A DNA stretch of 32,691 nt from Methylococcus sp. (GTDB lineage Bacteria; Pseudomonadota; Gammaproteobacteria; Methylococcales; Methylococcaceae): positions 1-32,691 of the forward strand of contig JAQTYA010000027.1 of the NCBI GenBank assembly GCA_028688525.1, written 5' to 3'. Positions 18,896 to 25,849 of the stretch are shown in pieces. How positions within the stretch are numbered: position 1 is the first letter of the stretch; each line of letters begins with the position of its first letter. The translations under genes and the position numbers were made by a program. The notes under the pieces were generated by a model. The model was given only the letters and a program-made list of their open reading frames with translations. It was not told where the DNA came from and did no database searches.

Positions 18896-19669
18896 ATGAG
18901 AATCATCACACTGAACGCGAACGGCATCCGTTCCGCCGCGCGCAAGGGTTTCTTCGACTGGCTGCCCCAGCAAAACGCCGATGTCGTTTGCCTGCAGGAA
19001 ACCAAGGCGCAAACCGAGCAACTCAACGACGAGCAGTTCTGGCCGGAAGGTTATTCCTGCTATTACCTGGATGCCGAAAAAAAAGGTTACAGCGGCGTGG
19101 CGATATACGCCCGCAAGGAACCTGACGAGATCGTCCAAGGACTGGGCTGGCCCGACATAGATGCGGAAGGCCGCTACCTCGAAGCCCGTTTCGGCGACCT
19201 GAGCGTGGTTTCGATCTATATCCCCTCGGGCTCGTCGAGCGAGGAGCGCCAAGCGATCAAGTTTAGCTTCCTGGAGCGCTTCCTGCCTTTCATGGACGAG
19301 TGCGCCCGTTCCGGACGGCAGTACATCTTCTGCGGCGACTGGAACATCGCTCACAAGCCCATAGACCTGAAGAACTGGCGCTCGAACCAGAAGAACTCGG
19401 GCTTCCTGCCGGAAGAGCGCGCCTGGCTGGACCAGGTGCTCGACGGTAACGGCTGGGTGGACGCCTTCCGCGCCATCAACCCGGAGCCGGATCAATACAC
19501 CTGGTGGTCGAACCGCGGTCAAGCCTGGGCAAAAAACGTGGGTTGGCGCATCGATTACCACGTGGTCAGTCCACGCTTGCGTGACCTTATCCGTTCGGTC
19601 TCAATCTACAAGGACGAACGCTTCTCCGATCACGCTCCACTGACCATCGATTATGACCACCCCTTCTGA
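18896..19669 (+). CDS. xthA: Exodeoxyribonuclease III family AP endonuclease
   Basis: 257 aa, close to the family length. It cleaves DNA at abasic sites and removes 3' nucleotides during base-excision repair. Catalytic motifs are all present: LNANGIRSA (Asn7), CLQETKA (metal Glu), YIPSG (Tyr), GDWNIAHKPIDLKN (Asp/Asn), WRIDYHVVSP and FSDHAPLTIDYD (terminal Asp-His). The intact active site argues for a nuclease rather than an inactive Crc-like regulator. ATG 18896 has no clear ribosome binding site. Its end overlaps the next gene by 17 bp. Confidence 0.92.
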   Translation: MRIITLNANGIRSAARKGFFDWLPQQNADVVCLQETKAQTEQLNDEQFWPEGYSCYYLDAEKKGYSGVAIYARKEPDEIVQGLGWPDIDAEGRYLEARFGDLSVVSIYIPSGSSSEERQAIKFSFLERFLPFMDECARSGRQYIFCGDWNIAHKPIDLKNWRSNQKNSGFLPEERAWLDQVLDGNGWVDAFRAINPEPDQYTWWSNRGQAWAKNVGWRIDYHVVSPRLRDLIRSVSIYKDERFSDHAPLTIDYDHPF

Positions 19670-20888
19670 ACCGACCGCCGTCGCGCGCAGCATTTTCAGC
19701 GGGCGCATGCTGGCCGCCTTCGCCATGGGCTTCTACGGCGGTGCGCCGCTGCTTCTCACGGGTTCAGTGCTGCTGGCCTGGATGAAAGACCGCGGTATCG
19801 ACCTCACCACCATCGGCCTGTTTGCCCTGGTCGGACTGCCCTACACCCTGAAATTCCTGTGGGCACCGGTGTTCGACCGCTTCCACTGGCCCCGGCTGGG
19901 GCGGCGGCGCGGCTGGTTGCTGCTGACGCAGATACTGCTGGCCGTGTCTATCGCCGGACTCGCCGTGTACGGCCCGGGCAGTTCGGCCCTCATGCTGGCG
20001 GGACTGGCGCTGGCCGTCGCCTTTTTTTCCGCCTCGCAGGACACATTGATCGATGCCTACCGACGGGAAAGCCTGCATGACCGGGAACAAGGCCTGGGCG
20101 CCTCGCTCTATGTCAACGGCTATCGTCTAGGGACTCTGCTGGCTTCGGGAGGCGGACTCATCCTGGCCGACTGGATAGGCTTTGCAGACATGTACGGCCT
20201 GATGGCGGCGGTGATGGCCACAGGCATTTTCGTCACTTTGCTGCTGCCGGAAGCCGTCTCGAGCGAAGCCCACCTGAACAGTCTGAAAGACGCGGCGGTG
20301 CAGCCTTTCGTCGAGTTCTTCCGGCGCAGCGAGTCGACTGGGGTCCTGCTGTTCATCCTGCTGTACAAGCTGGGCGATACCGTAGCCGGGCAGATGACCA
20401 CGCCGTTCTATCTGGAAATGGGCTTCAGCAAAACCGAGATCGGCGCAGTGGTCAAACTGTTCGGCTTCTGGGCCACGGTACTCGGCGGCCTGGCAGGTGG
20501 CGCCTTGATCCTGCGCTACGGCATCTACCGCACGCTGTGGCAGTTCGGCCTGCTGCAACTCCTTTCCACCGCCGCTTTCGCCGTACTGGTGCACACCGGC
20601 CCGCAGTTACCGGCCCTGACCGCAGTGATCAGTTTCGAGAACCTGTCTGCCGGCATGGGCACGGCCGCCTTCGTCGCCTTCATGGCCAACCAGACCGACC
20701 GCCGCTTCACCGCCACCCAGTACGCGCTGCTGTCCAGCCTGATGGGCGTGCCCCGAGTGATCGCCGCCGCTCCCAGCGGCTGGCTGGCCACGACCGTCGG
20801 CTGGCAGAATTTCTTCCTCCTCTGCGCCCTGTTCGCCATCCCTGGACTGCTGGTACTGCCCCGGTTCCGGACCTGGCTGGCAGACTGA
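19653..20888 (+). CDS. AmpG-like MFS permease (muropeptide transporter family)
   Basis: 411 aa, about 12 predicted membrane spans. AmpG signatures: FYGGAPLLLTGSVLLAWMK, PYTLKFLWAPVFDR followed by GRRRGWLL, and FFSASQDTLIDAYRRE. AmpG proteins import anhydromuropeptides for cell-wall recycling. The length fits the shorter AmpG/AmpP-type members rather than long forms with C-terminal extra helices. The start ATG overlaps the end of the exonuclease III gene by 17 bp. It converges on the DUF1835 gene with only 6 bases between stops. Confidence 0.87.
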   Translation: MTTPSEPTAVARSIFSGRMLAAFAMGFYGGAPLLLTGSVLLAWMKDRGIDLTTIGLFALVGLPYTLKFLWAPVFDRFHWPRLGRRRGWLLLTQILLAVSIAGLAVYGPGSSALMLAGLALAVAFFSASQDTLIDAYRRESLHDREQGLGASLYVNGYRLGTLLASGGGLILADWIGFADMYGLMAAVMATGIFVTLLLPEAVSSEAHLNSLKDAAVQPFVEFFRRSESTGVLLFILLYKLGDTVAGQMTTPFYLEMGFSKTEIGAVVKLFGFWATVLGGLAGGALILRYGIYRTLWQFGLLQLLSTAAFAVLVHTGPQLPALTAVISFENLSAGMGTAAFVAFMANQTDRRFTATQYALLSSLMGVPRVIAAAPSGWLATTVGWQNFFLLCALFAIPGLLVLPRFRTWLAD

Positions 20889-20894
20889 AAACGC

Positions 20895-21755
20895 TTACCC
20901 CGGCCGTATCCGGAACCGTTCCAAACCGGCCCTGCCGCCCCATTGCGGCAAACGGGCTTCGGGCCCCTCGATGACGGCCAAAGGCGGGTCGCGGTCAGCC
21001 AGGGCGTTGATCCGCGCCCATAGCGTGATATCCGTCCAAAACTGAGGCGGCATATCCTGGGCTGCCGCAGCGGCGAAAATCGCCCACGGCTCATCCTTGC
21101 CGGAGCGGATCGCTTCCAGAGCCAGCCGTTCCAGCCGCCCCAGCCCCGTCTCGTCAGGCTGCTCCGCGAGCCAGCGCCGCACCGCCGCCGGCACCCAGGG
21201 CAGCGGCGCATCGGTCTGTCCGCCAAGCTCAGCGAACGCCTGCAAGTCCTGCAGGGCGAAGGCGCGATCGACGCGCTCGGCGAAGACGAACTGGTCCCGA
21301 GATACGGGCCGGCGCATGGGATAAACCGAAGCCAACTGCTCGGGAGCAAGCTGCCCCAGACCGTGATAAGGCTCGATCCCCGGAAACGCGTCGACACAGA
21401 TCAGCTCCGCGGTCTCCACTCCGGCGATGCGCAAGCAGGTCAACACGTGACAGAGCATGGACTGATCGAACAAACAGGCATCGAACCAAAGCACCGCGCG
21501 CATGTACGGCAGGGTTTCGAGCCTCGCATATTGCGTTTTCAGCGTCTGCAGGATGACAGCGCGGCTCAAGCCTCCACCGGTAGCCGCTTCGAGATAGGCC
21601 GCCCTGGCAATCAGGGACTCTTCGTCCGGCCATCCCGGACGGCACGGGCCGTCGTAGAGGATGTCGTGCCAAACGAAGACCTCGCCGGAGACCCCGCTCT
21701 TGGCGATCAGGTCCCCGGCAATGTCGCCGCTGGTGATATGGAGAATGGCTGTCAT
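20895..21755 (-). CDS. DUF1835 domain protein
   Basis: 286 aa, soluble, no signal peptide. The N-terminus (LHITSGDIAGDLI, then a VSGEVFVWHDILYDGP segment) matches the DUF1835 pattern of a strand-loop-helix with conserved S/N-G-D and W-x-D-x-L-x-x-G-P. A middle strand AVLWFDACLFDQ and a DLQAFAEL..PWVP segment are also typical. Function of the family is unknown. ATG 21755 has CAGG 8 bases upstream. It stands alone, convergent with the AmpG-like gene and 56 bp downstream of the SCO-MauG gene on the same strand. Confidence 0.8.
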   Translation of the reverse strand: MTAILHITSGDIAGDLIAKSGVSGEVFVWHDILYDGPCRPGWPDEESLIARAAYLEAATGGGLSRAVILQTLKTQYARLETLPYMRAVLWFDACLFDQSMLCHVLTCLRIAGVETAELICVDAFPGIEPYHGLGQLAPEQLASVYPMRRPVSRDQFVFAERVDRAFALQDLQAFAELGGQTDAPLPWVPAAVRRWLAEQPDETGLGRLERLALEAIRSGKDEPWAIFAAAAAQDMPPQFWTDITLWARINALADRDPPLAVIEGPEARLPQWGGRAGLERFRIRPG

Positions 21756-21811
21756 CGGAGTTACCTGAGGAAATTAGGCCGTAAGTATATGCCGTACCCT
21801 ACCCCCCCAGC

Positions 21812-23695
21812 TCAGTGCCGATCCCCCACAGGAGCTGCGAAGGCATCCGACACCAGGGTCTGATTGTTCCCTCCGGTGAGGCTGGCGAGAAACTCGACCA
21901 GGGCATCGATTTCATGCGCCGACAGCCCCAGCGGCCGGATCAGCGGATCGAGGTTTTCGTTGGGCTCGTCGCCGCGGTTGTAGAACTCGACGACCTCCCT
22001 CAGGCCCGAAAATGCGCCGTTGTGCATATACGGCGCGGTGAGGGCGGCGTTGCGCAGAGTGGGCGTGCGGTATTTCCAGCGGTCGGCGGGGTCCTGGGTA
22101 ATTTCGTAGCGCCCGAGATCGCCGGACACAGGCTCGGCGACCTGGGCGAAGGTTTTCGCGTCCACCTCGAAGGATACGCCCGGCGCTACCTGGATGCGCC
22201 GGCCGGTGGGCGTCTTGTTCATGCTGACGCGGTAGCCGACGCCGGTATTGTGGAGGGCGTCATCGGTAAACAAGGCATAGCGGTCCCCCACCTTGTGGCA
22301 GGCCGCGCAGCCGGCCTTGCCGGTGAACAGTTCGAATCCCTTGCGTGCGGCTTCCGACAGCGCCCCGCTTTCGTGTCCATAGCGCCAGCGGTCGAACGGC
22401 GAATCGCCCGATACCAGGACCCGCTCGTAACCGGCCAAAGCTTGCCCGACGGTTTCCATGCCTGGACCGCGGCCGAAGGCCTGTTCGAACAGGCCGCGGT
22501 AATCCGGCAGCGACTTGAGCTTGTCCACCACGAAGCCGACCGAGGGATTGCCCATCTCGTTGGCGGCCAGGAAAGGTCCCCAGACCTGATTTTCCAGCGA
22601 AGATTCGCGGCCGTCGTGGAACAGTTTCGTCAGATAGGCGACGTTGTAGAGTGTCGGCGCATTGCGCCGGACCGTGCGCCCCTCGATGCCGATCGCCGTA
22701 GCCTGCTCCTGGCTGGTGAATCCCTGCTCGGGGATATGGCACATGGCGCAGGAAAAAGTTTGGTTGAGCGAGAGGCGGCGGTCGTAGAACAGCTTGCGCC
22801 CCAAGGCGATACGGGCCGGTGTCAGCGGATTATCGGTCGGCACGGGCAACTTCGGCAGGCCGAGCGCGCCGCGCCGAGCGCGCCTGAGTAGGTCCGCCGA
22901 CTGCCCCCCCCGCGCGCCCAAAGCTAAGGCGTGGGTTTCATAAGCAGAGCTGGCATAGCCGGTCTTGTCGTCACCAGCCCGAAGCGGCGGGGATGCCGCC
23001 TCCCTGCCTCCGGCCACCGGCACTGCGGTTTCCAGCAGCAGGGTCTTCACATCCGCCAGCACCAAATCCGGATGCAGCACCGAGACCGTATAGACGTTGC
23101 GAATCCGCTTTTGCCCATCGATCAGGAACACCCTGAGCAAATGGGAATACTTGCCGGTGAAGCGCCCTTCCGCATCGTATTCCTTCTGCACCGACTGGCC
23201 GTAGGCTTCTAGGATCGGCTGGAGTTCGGCCTCGGAACGGGTGGTAAGGAATCGCCAATCCGCCCCTCCGTCGCGTAAGCCCTCGCCGTAGCGGCGCATG
23301 GCTTCGGGCGTGTCATGCTCCGGATTGAAGCTCAGGGTGAGGAGCCGGAGCCGGCCAGCCAGCTCCGGCTCCGATTTCAACGCACTCTTGAGCTTCTGGA
23401 ACACCGCCGTCGCCAAGGGACAGCCGTTGACATCGTCACAGGTGGAATAGATGAAACCTAGCAGGGCGACGCGGCCGTCGTACAAGGCATGGAGCCGGAC
23501 TGGCTGCCCGCCGGAATCCAACACCGCCCCGTCCGCCGCCTCCCCAAAAACCGGGAGCTGGTAGCTGCCCGGCTCGGGCACGGGGAACGTCAGCCCACGG
23601 TACCCCGGCGCCAGTCCGGCGGCGAGAACCAGTGCCGGCAGCAGCGATAGGACGCAACAGGCCATGAGCCGGCAAGAAAGGAGAATGAGGTTCAT
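21812..23695 (-). CDS. SCO1/SenC - MauG (diheme cytochrome c peroxidase-like) fusion protein
   Basis: 627 aa. Signal peptide (residues about 1-26, hydrophobic, ends VLAAG). Residues about 40-230 form a SCO1/SenC thioredoxin fold: GFIYSTC, LLTLSFNPEHDTPE, the metal-ligand His in KYSHLLRVFLID, and VLHPDLV. The metal-binding Cys pair is spaced C-x5-C (CDDVNGCP) instead of the usual C-x3-C. Residues about 280-610 are a diheme CCP/MauG module with CAMCH (316-320) and CAACH (463-467), GRKLFYDRRLS, NAPTLYNVAY, and RTPTLRNAALTAPYMHNG. SCO proteins handle copper in the periplasm, and MauG-like proteins carry out heme-based oxidation of partner proteins. It lies 25 bp after mtoX; loci for this oxidase are known to carry separate SCO1 and mauG genes, so a role in maturing the oxidase is likely. 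Confidence 0.9.
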   Translation of the reverse strand: MNLILLSCRLMACCVLSLLPALVLAAGLAPGYRGLTFPVPEPGSYQLPVFGEAADGAVLDSGGQPVRLHALYDGRVALLGFIYSTCDDVNGCPLATAVFQKLKSALKSEPELAGRLRLLTLSFNPEHDTPEAMRRYGEGLRDGGADWRFLTTRSEAELQPILEAYGQSVQKEYDAEGRFTGKYSHLLRVFLIDGQKRIRNVYTVSVLHPDLVLADVKTLLLETAVPVAGGREAASPPLRAGDDKTGYASSAYETHALALGARGGQSADLLRRARRGALGLPKLPVPTDNPLTPARIALGRKLFYDRRLSLNQTFSCAMCHIPEQGFTSQEQATAIGIEGRTVRRNAPTLYNVAYLTKLFHDGRESSLENQVWGPFLAANEMGNPSVGFVVDKLKSLPDYRGLFEQAFGRGPGMETVGQALAGYERVLVSGDSPFDRWRYGHESGALSEAARKGFELFTGKAGCAACHKVGDRYALFTDDALHNTGVGYRVSMNKTPTGRRIQVAPGVSFEVDAKTFAQVAEPVSGDLGRYEITQDPADRWKYRTPTLRNAALTAPYMHNGAFSGLREVVEFYNRGDEPNENLDPLIRPLGLSAHEIDALVEFLASLTGGNNQTLVSDAFAAPVGDRH

Positions 23696-23720
23696 GCCGG
23701 AATCATCCTGTGGCTAAGCC

Positions 23721-25100
23721 TCACTCCGCCCTGGCCTGCACTACACCTTTTCCGCCATCCGCCGCCCCCGCATAAAGCGCCCGCGCCCCGAACCTCATCT
23801 GGTGCGGACGCCCCAGCTTCTCGGCGTAGAAGTCGATGGCGAACTGTTCCTTCAGTTCCTTGCCGTCCCAGTGGTAAAGCTTCAGGAATTGCTCGTTATC
23901 CTTGCCCTTCTTGTCCCAGTTGGCCAGCAGGGAGGAGGTGTAATAAAGCCGCTGGCCGTCCCAGCTGGAGGAGACCATGTTGACCTGAGCACCGATGGTT
24001 TTTTCGTACACCTGCTTGGGATGGTGCGGATCGCTGATGTCGAACAGACGAGTCTTGCCGTCCATGAAGGTATTCACCCACAGCCGGGTGTCGTCGTTGG
24101 AGATAGAGATGTCGACCGGCAGCGGCACCTTTGCCGGCTCGCCGATGTCAGCCACGGCCTTGGCTTGCCATTCGCCCTTGGCGTCTTCGTAGATCAGCCA
24201 GATCTGCGATGTGAGCGCGGTGCTGGTGAAACAGTAATTGCGGGCTTCGCCCCAGGCGCAGCGGATTTCCAGCGGCGCGCCGGGCACGTCGAAGACCTTT
24301 TTCGGCTGCTTGGTATGCAGATCCCAGGTCACCACGGTATTGCCGAAGTGCTTCATGGCCTCGGGGTCCGCCAGCATCTTGCCGAAGTCCATCATGTAAT
24401 TGTTCCAGCCGGTGAAGGACGAGGTCACCAGCAGATTCTTGCGAGGCAACGCACGCACGTCGTAATCGTAGCCGTCGGCATACTTGCCGGTCTTGATCGC
24501 GCCGCGCAGATCGCCGTCGGTCGGGATCCAATGGGTGCTGACGTATTCCCCAGCATTGGTGTATTCCACCAGCGCCGTTCGGCCGCCGTGGTCCTTGTTG
24601 TTGGACAGGCCGGTGATGAGCATGCGTCCCGGCAGGGCGTACAGGGTGTGCGGCCCGACCACGCCGCCGCTCTTTTCGACGAAGTCGGTGATGGTCTTCG
24701 AGAGAGTGGGCTTGGCGGGATCGCTGTGCACGTCGAACACGAAGATCTTGCTGGTATCGAGGCCGCCGGCCCAGAGGTACTGGCGGTCATCGGTGAAGTC
24801 CGAATGATGGGCTTCGTTACGGCCGCCCACCGAAAGCGTATTCACCACCTTGCCGTATTGAAGCGATTTCGGATTGGCGTCAACGGTGACCAGCTTGTCC
24901 TGCTCGTCGCCGATACCCTCCGCGCCCAGGGTCCAGACGTAGACGAAATCCTCCTGGCCGGTGATTTTCTTCATGTAGGGCGAAGCGCAAGTTTCGTCGG
25001 CCCTTACGCCGGTCGGCGCCGCGAGCGCCAGGGCCAAGCCCGAAACCAGACCCCGCAAAGCGAAACGCATGGATGGTACCGAAACGATAGATGTCTTCAT
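23721..25100 (-). CDS. mtoX: SBP56-family methanethiol oxidase
   Basis: 459 aa. Signal peptide (about 1-34, ending GVRA before DETC), so periplasmic. The rest matches the selenium-binding-protein SBP56 beta-propeller: CASPYMKK, VGGRNEAHHSDF, WAGGLDTSKIFVFD, GGVVGPHTLY, ITGLSN, CAWGEARNYCF and GRPHQMRFG, with the conserved His residues expected to bind copper. Bacterial secreted members oxidise methanethiol to formaldehyde, hydrogen sulfide and hydrogen peroxide. The SCO1-MauG fusion downstream and the copper/heme theme support methanethiol oxidase over another SBP56 role. ATG 25100 with GAGG 7 bases upstream. The promoter carries an operator shared with the tetR gene. Confidence 0.88.
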   Translation of the reverse strand: MKTSIVSVPSMRFALRGLVSGLALALAAPTGVRADETCASPYMKKITGQEDFVYVWTLGAEGIGDEQDKLVTVDANPKSLQYGKVVNTLSVGGRNEAHHSDFTDDRQYLWAGGLDTSKIFVFDVHSDPAKPTLSKTITDFVEKSGGVVGPHTLYALPGRMLITGLSNNKDHGGRTALVEYTNAGEYVSTHWIPTDGDLRGAIKTGKYADGYDYDVRALPRKNLLVTSSFTGWNNYMMDFGKMLADPEAMKHFGNTVVTWDLHTKQPKKVFDVPGAPLEIRCAWGEARNYCFTSTALTSQIWLIYEDAKGEWQAKAVADIGEPAKVPLPVDISISNDDTRLWVNTFMDGKTRLFDISDPHHPKQVYEKTIGAQVNMVSSSWDGQRLYYTSSLLANWDKKGKDNEQFLKLYHWDGKELKEQFAIDFYAEKLGRPHQMRFGARALYAGAADGGKGVVQARAE

Positions 25101-25114
25101 GGCATAACCTCATT

Positions 25115-25143
25115 TTTATATGTTATATGACCGGTCGTCTCAA
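25115..25143 (-). promoter_or_regulatory. mtoX promoter with embedded TetR-type operator
   Basis: The minus strand has TTGAGA (25138-25143) and TATAAA (25115-25120) 17 bases apart. An alternative -10, TATAAC (25122-25127), would leave the ribosome binding site fully in the leader. Between and overlapping these boxes lies the imperfect 16-bp palindrome ATATGACCGGTCGTCT (25125-25140), nearly the same as the operator before tetR. A repressor bound here would block RNA polymerase. Confidence 0.7.
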
Positions 25144-25160
25144 AACTGCTCAAAAATTTT

Positions 25161-25757
25161 TTAGGCTCGAAAATATCCCTCCAACAGGTTGCGGAAACAT
25201 TCTTCCAGCGGACGAATCGACTGTTCGACCTTCATCCGCAACAAGGCCCCCTGCCAAGCATCCACGAGGAAATCGGCCAACTCTTCGGCGGTCCGATCGC
25301 GCCGGTACGCGCCTTCGTCCTGGGCGCGGGCGATACCCTCTCTTAATTTATCCCGATAACGGTGCACAGCTTGCCGCAAAGACTCCCGGCAAGCATCGCT
25401 GGTATCCCCGATTTCCCCCATTAGGTTGCCCAGCAAACAGCCTCCTTTGAATTGCCGACGGGCAGACTCCTCGATTAACTCCCAGAAATACGCCTGGAGG
25501 GCCTCCGCGCCGCCCAGTTCCGGACGCCGTAGATGACAATCCAGTTGCAGAATAAACGGCTCGATGTAATGCCGGATCGTCTCGGCGCCGAAGTCTTCCT
25601 TGCTGGCGAAATAGTTGTAGAACGACCCCTTAGGCACCCCGACGCTGTGCAGAATATCCTGCAGTCCGGTGCCGTGATAACCCTGAGCCATGATCAGGGC
25701 GACGCCCTCGTCCAGCAGCTTGTCGCGGGTCAGTTGTTTGCTCTCGGTTTTCGCCAT
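25161..25757 (-). CDS. TetR family repressor, NemR-like
   Basis: 198 aa. N-terminal helix-turn-helix (TRDKLLDEGVALIMAQGYHG, then LQDILHSVGVPKGSFYNYF) and an all-helical ligand domain. The segment FKGGCLLGNLMGEIGD is typical of the NemR/AcuR branch. Cys107 and Lys176 fall one residue from the Cys106/Lys175 pair used by E. coli NemR to sense electrophiles and hypochlorite, so redox or aldehyde sensing is plausible (inference). Same strand and directly upstream of mtoX, with 60 bp between the genes. Palindromic operators in its own promoter and the mtoX promoter suggest autorepression and control of mtoX and the SCO-MauG gene. Confidence 0.9.
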   Translation of the reverse strand: MAKTESKQLTRDKLLDEGVALIMAQGYHGTGLQDILHSVGVPKGSFYNYFASKEDFGAETIRHYIEPFILQLDCHLRRPELGGAEALQAYFWELIEESARRQFKGGCLLGNLMGEIGDTSDACRESLRQAVHRYRDKLREGIARAQDEGAYRRDRTAEELADFLVDAWQGALLRMKVEQSIRPLEECFRNLLEGYFRA

Positions 25758-25763
25758 GGCGAT

Positions 25764-25792
25764 ATAATACGACCGGTCGTCTCATGGCGCAA
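25764..25792 (-). promoter_or_regulatory. tetR promoter with embedded operator
   Basis: The minus strand has TTGCGC (25787-25792) and TATTAT (25764-25769) with 17-bp spacing. The spacer holds the perfect palindrome ACGACCGGTCGT (25769-25780), extendable to an imperfect 16-mer (25767-25782). TA[T/C]GACCGGTCGTCTCA is shared with the mtoX operator in the same orientation. The -10 ends 6 bases before the ATG, so the transcript would be leaderless. Confidence 0.7.
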
Positions 25793-25849
25793 GAAAAAAC
25801 CGCCGATTCGGCGCGGGGCATCCCTGCCCCATACCGCCCAGACCTTCGC

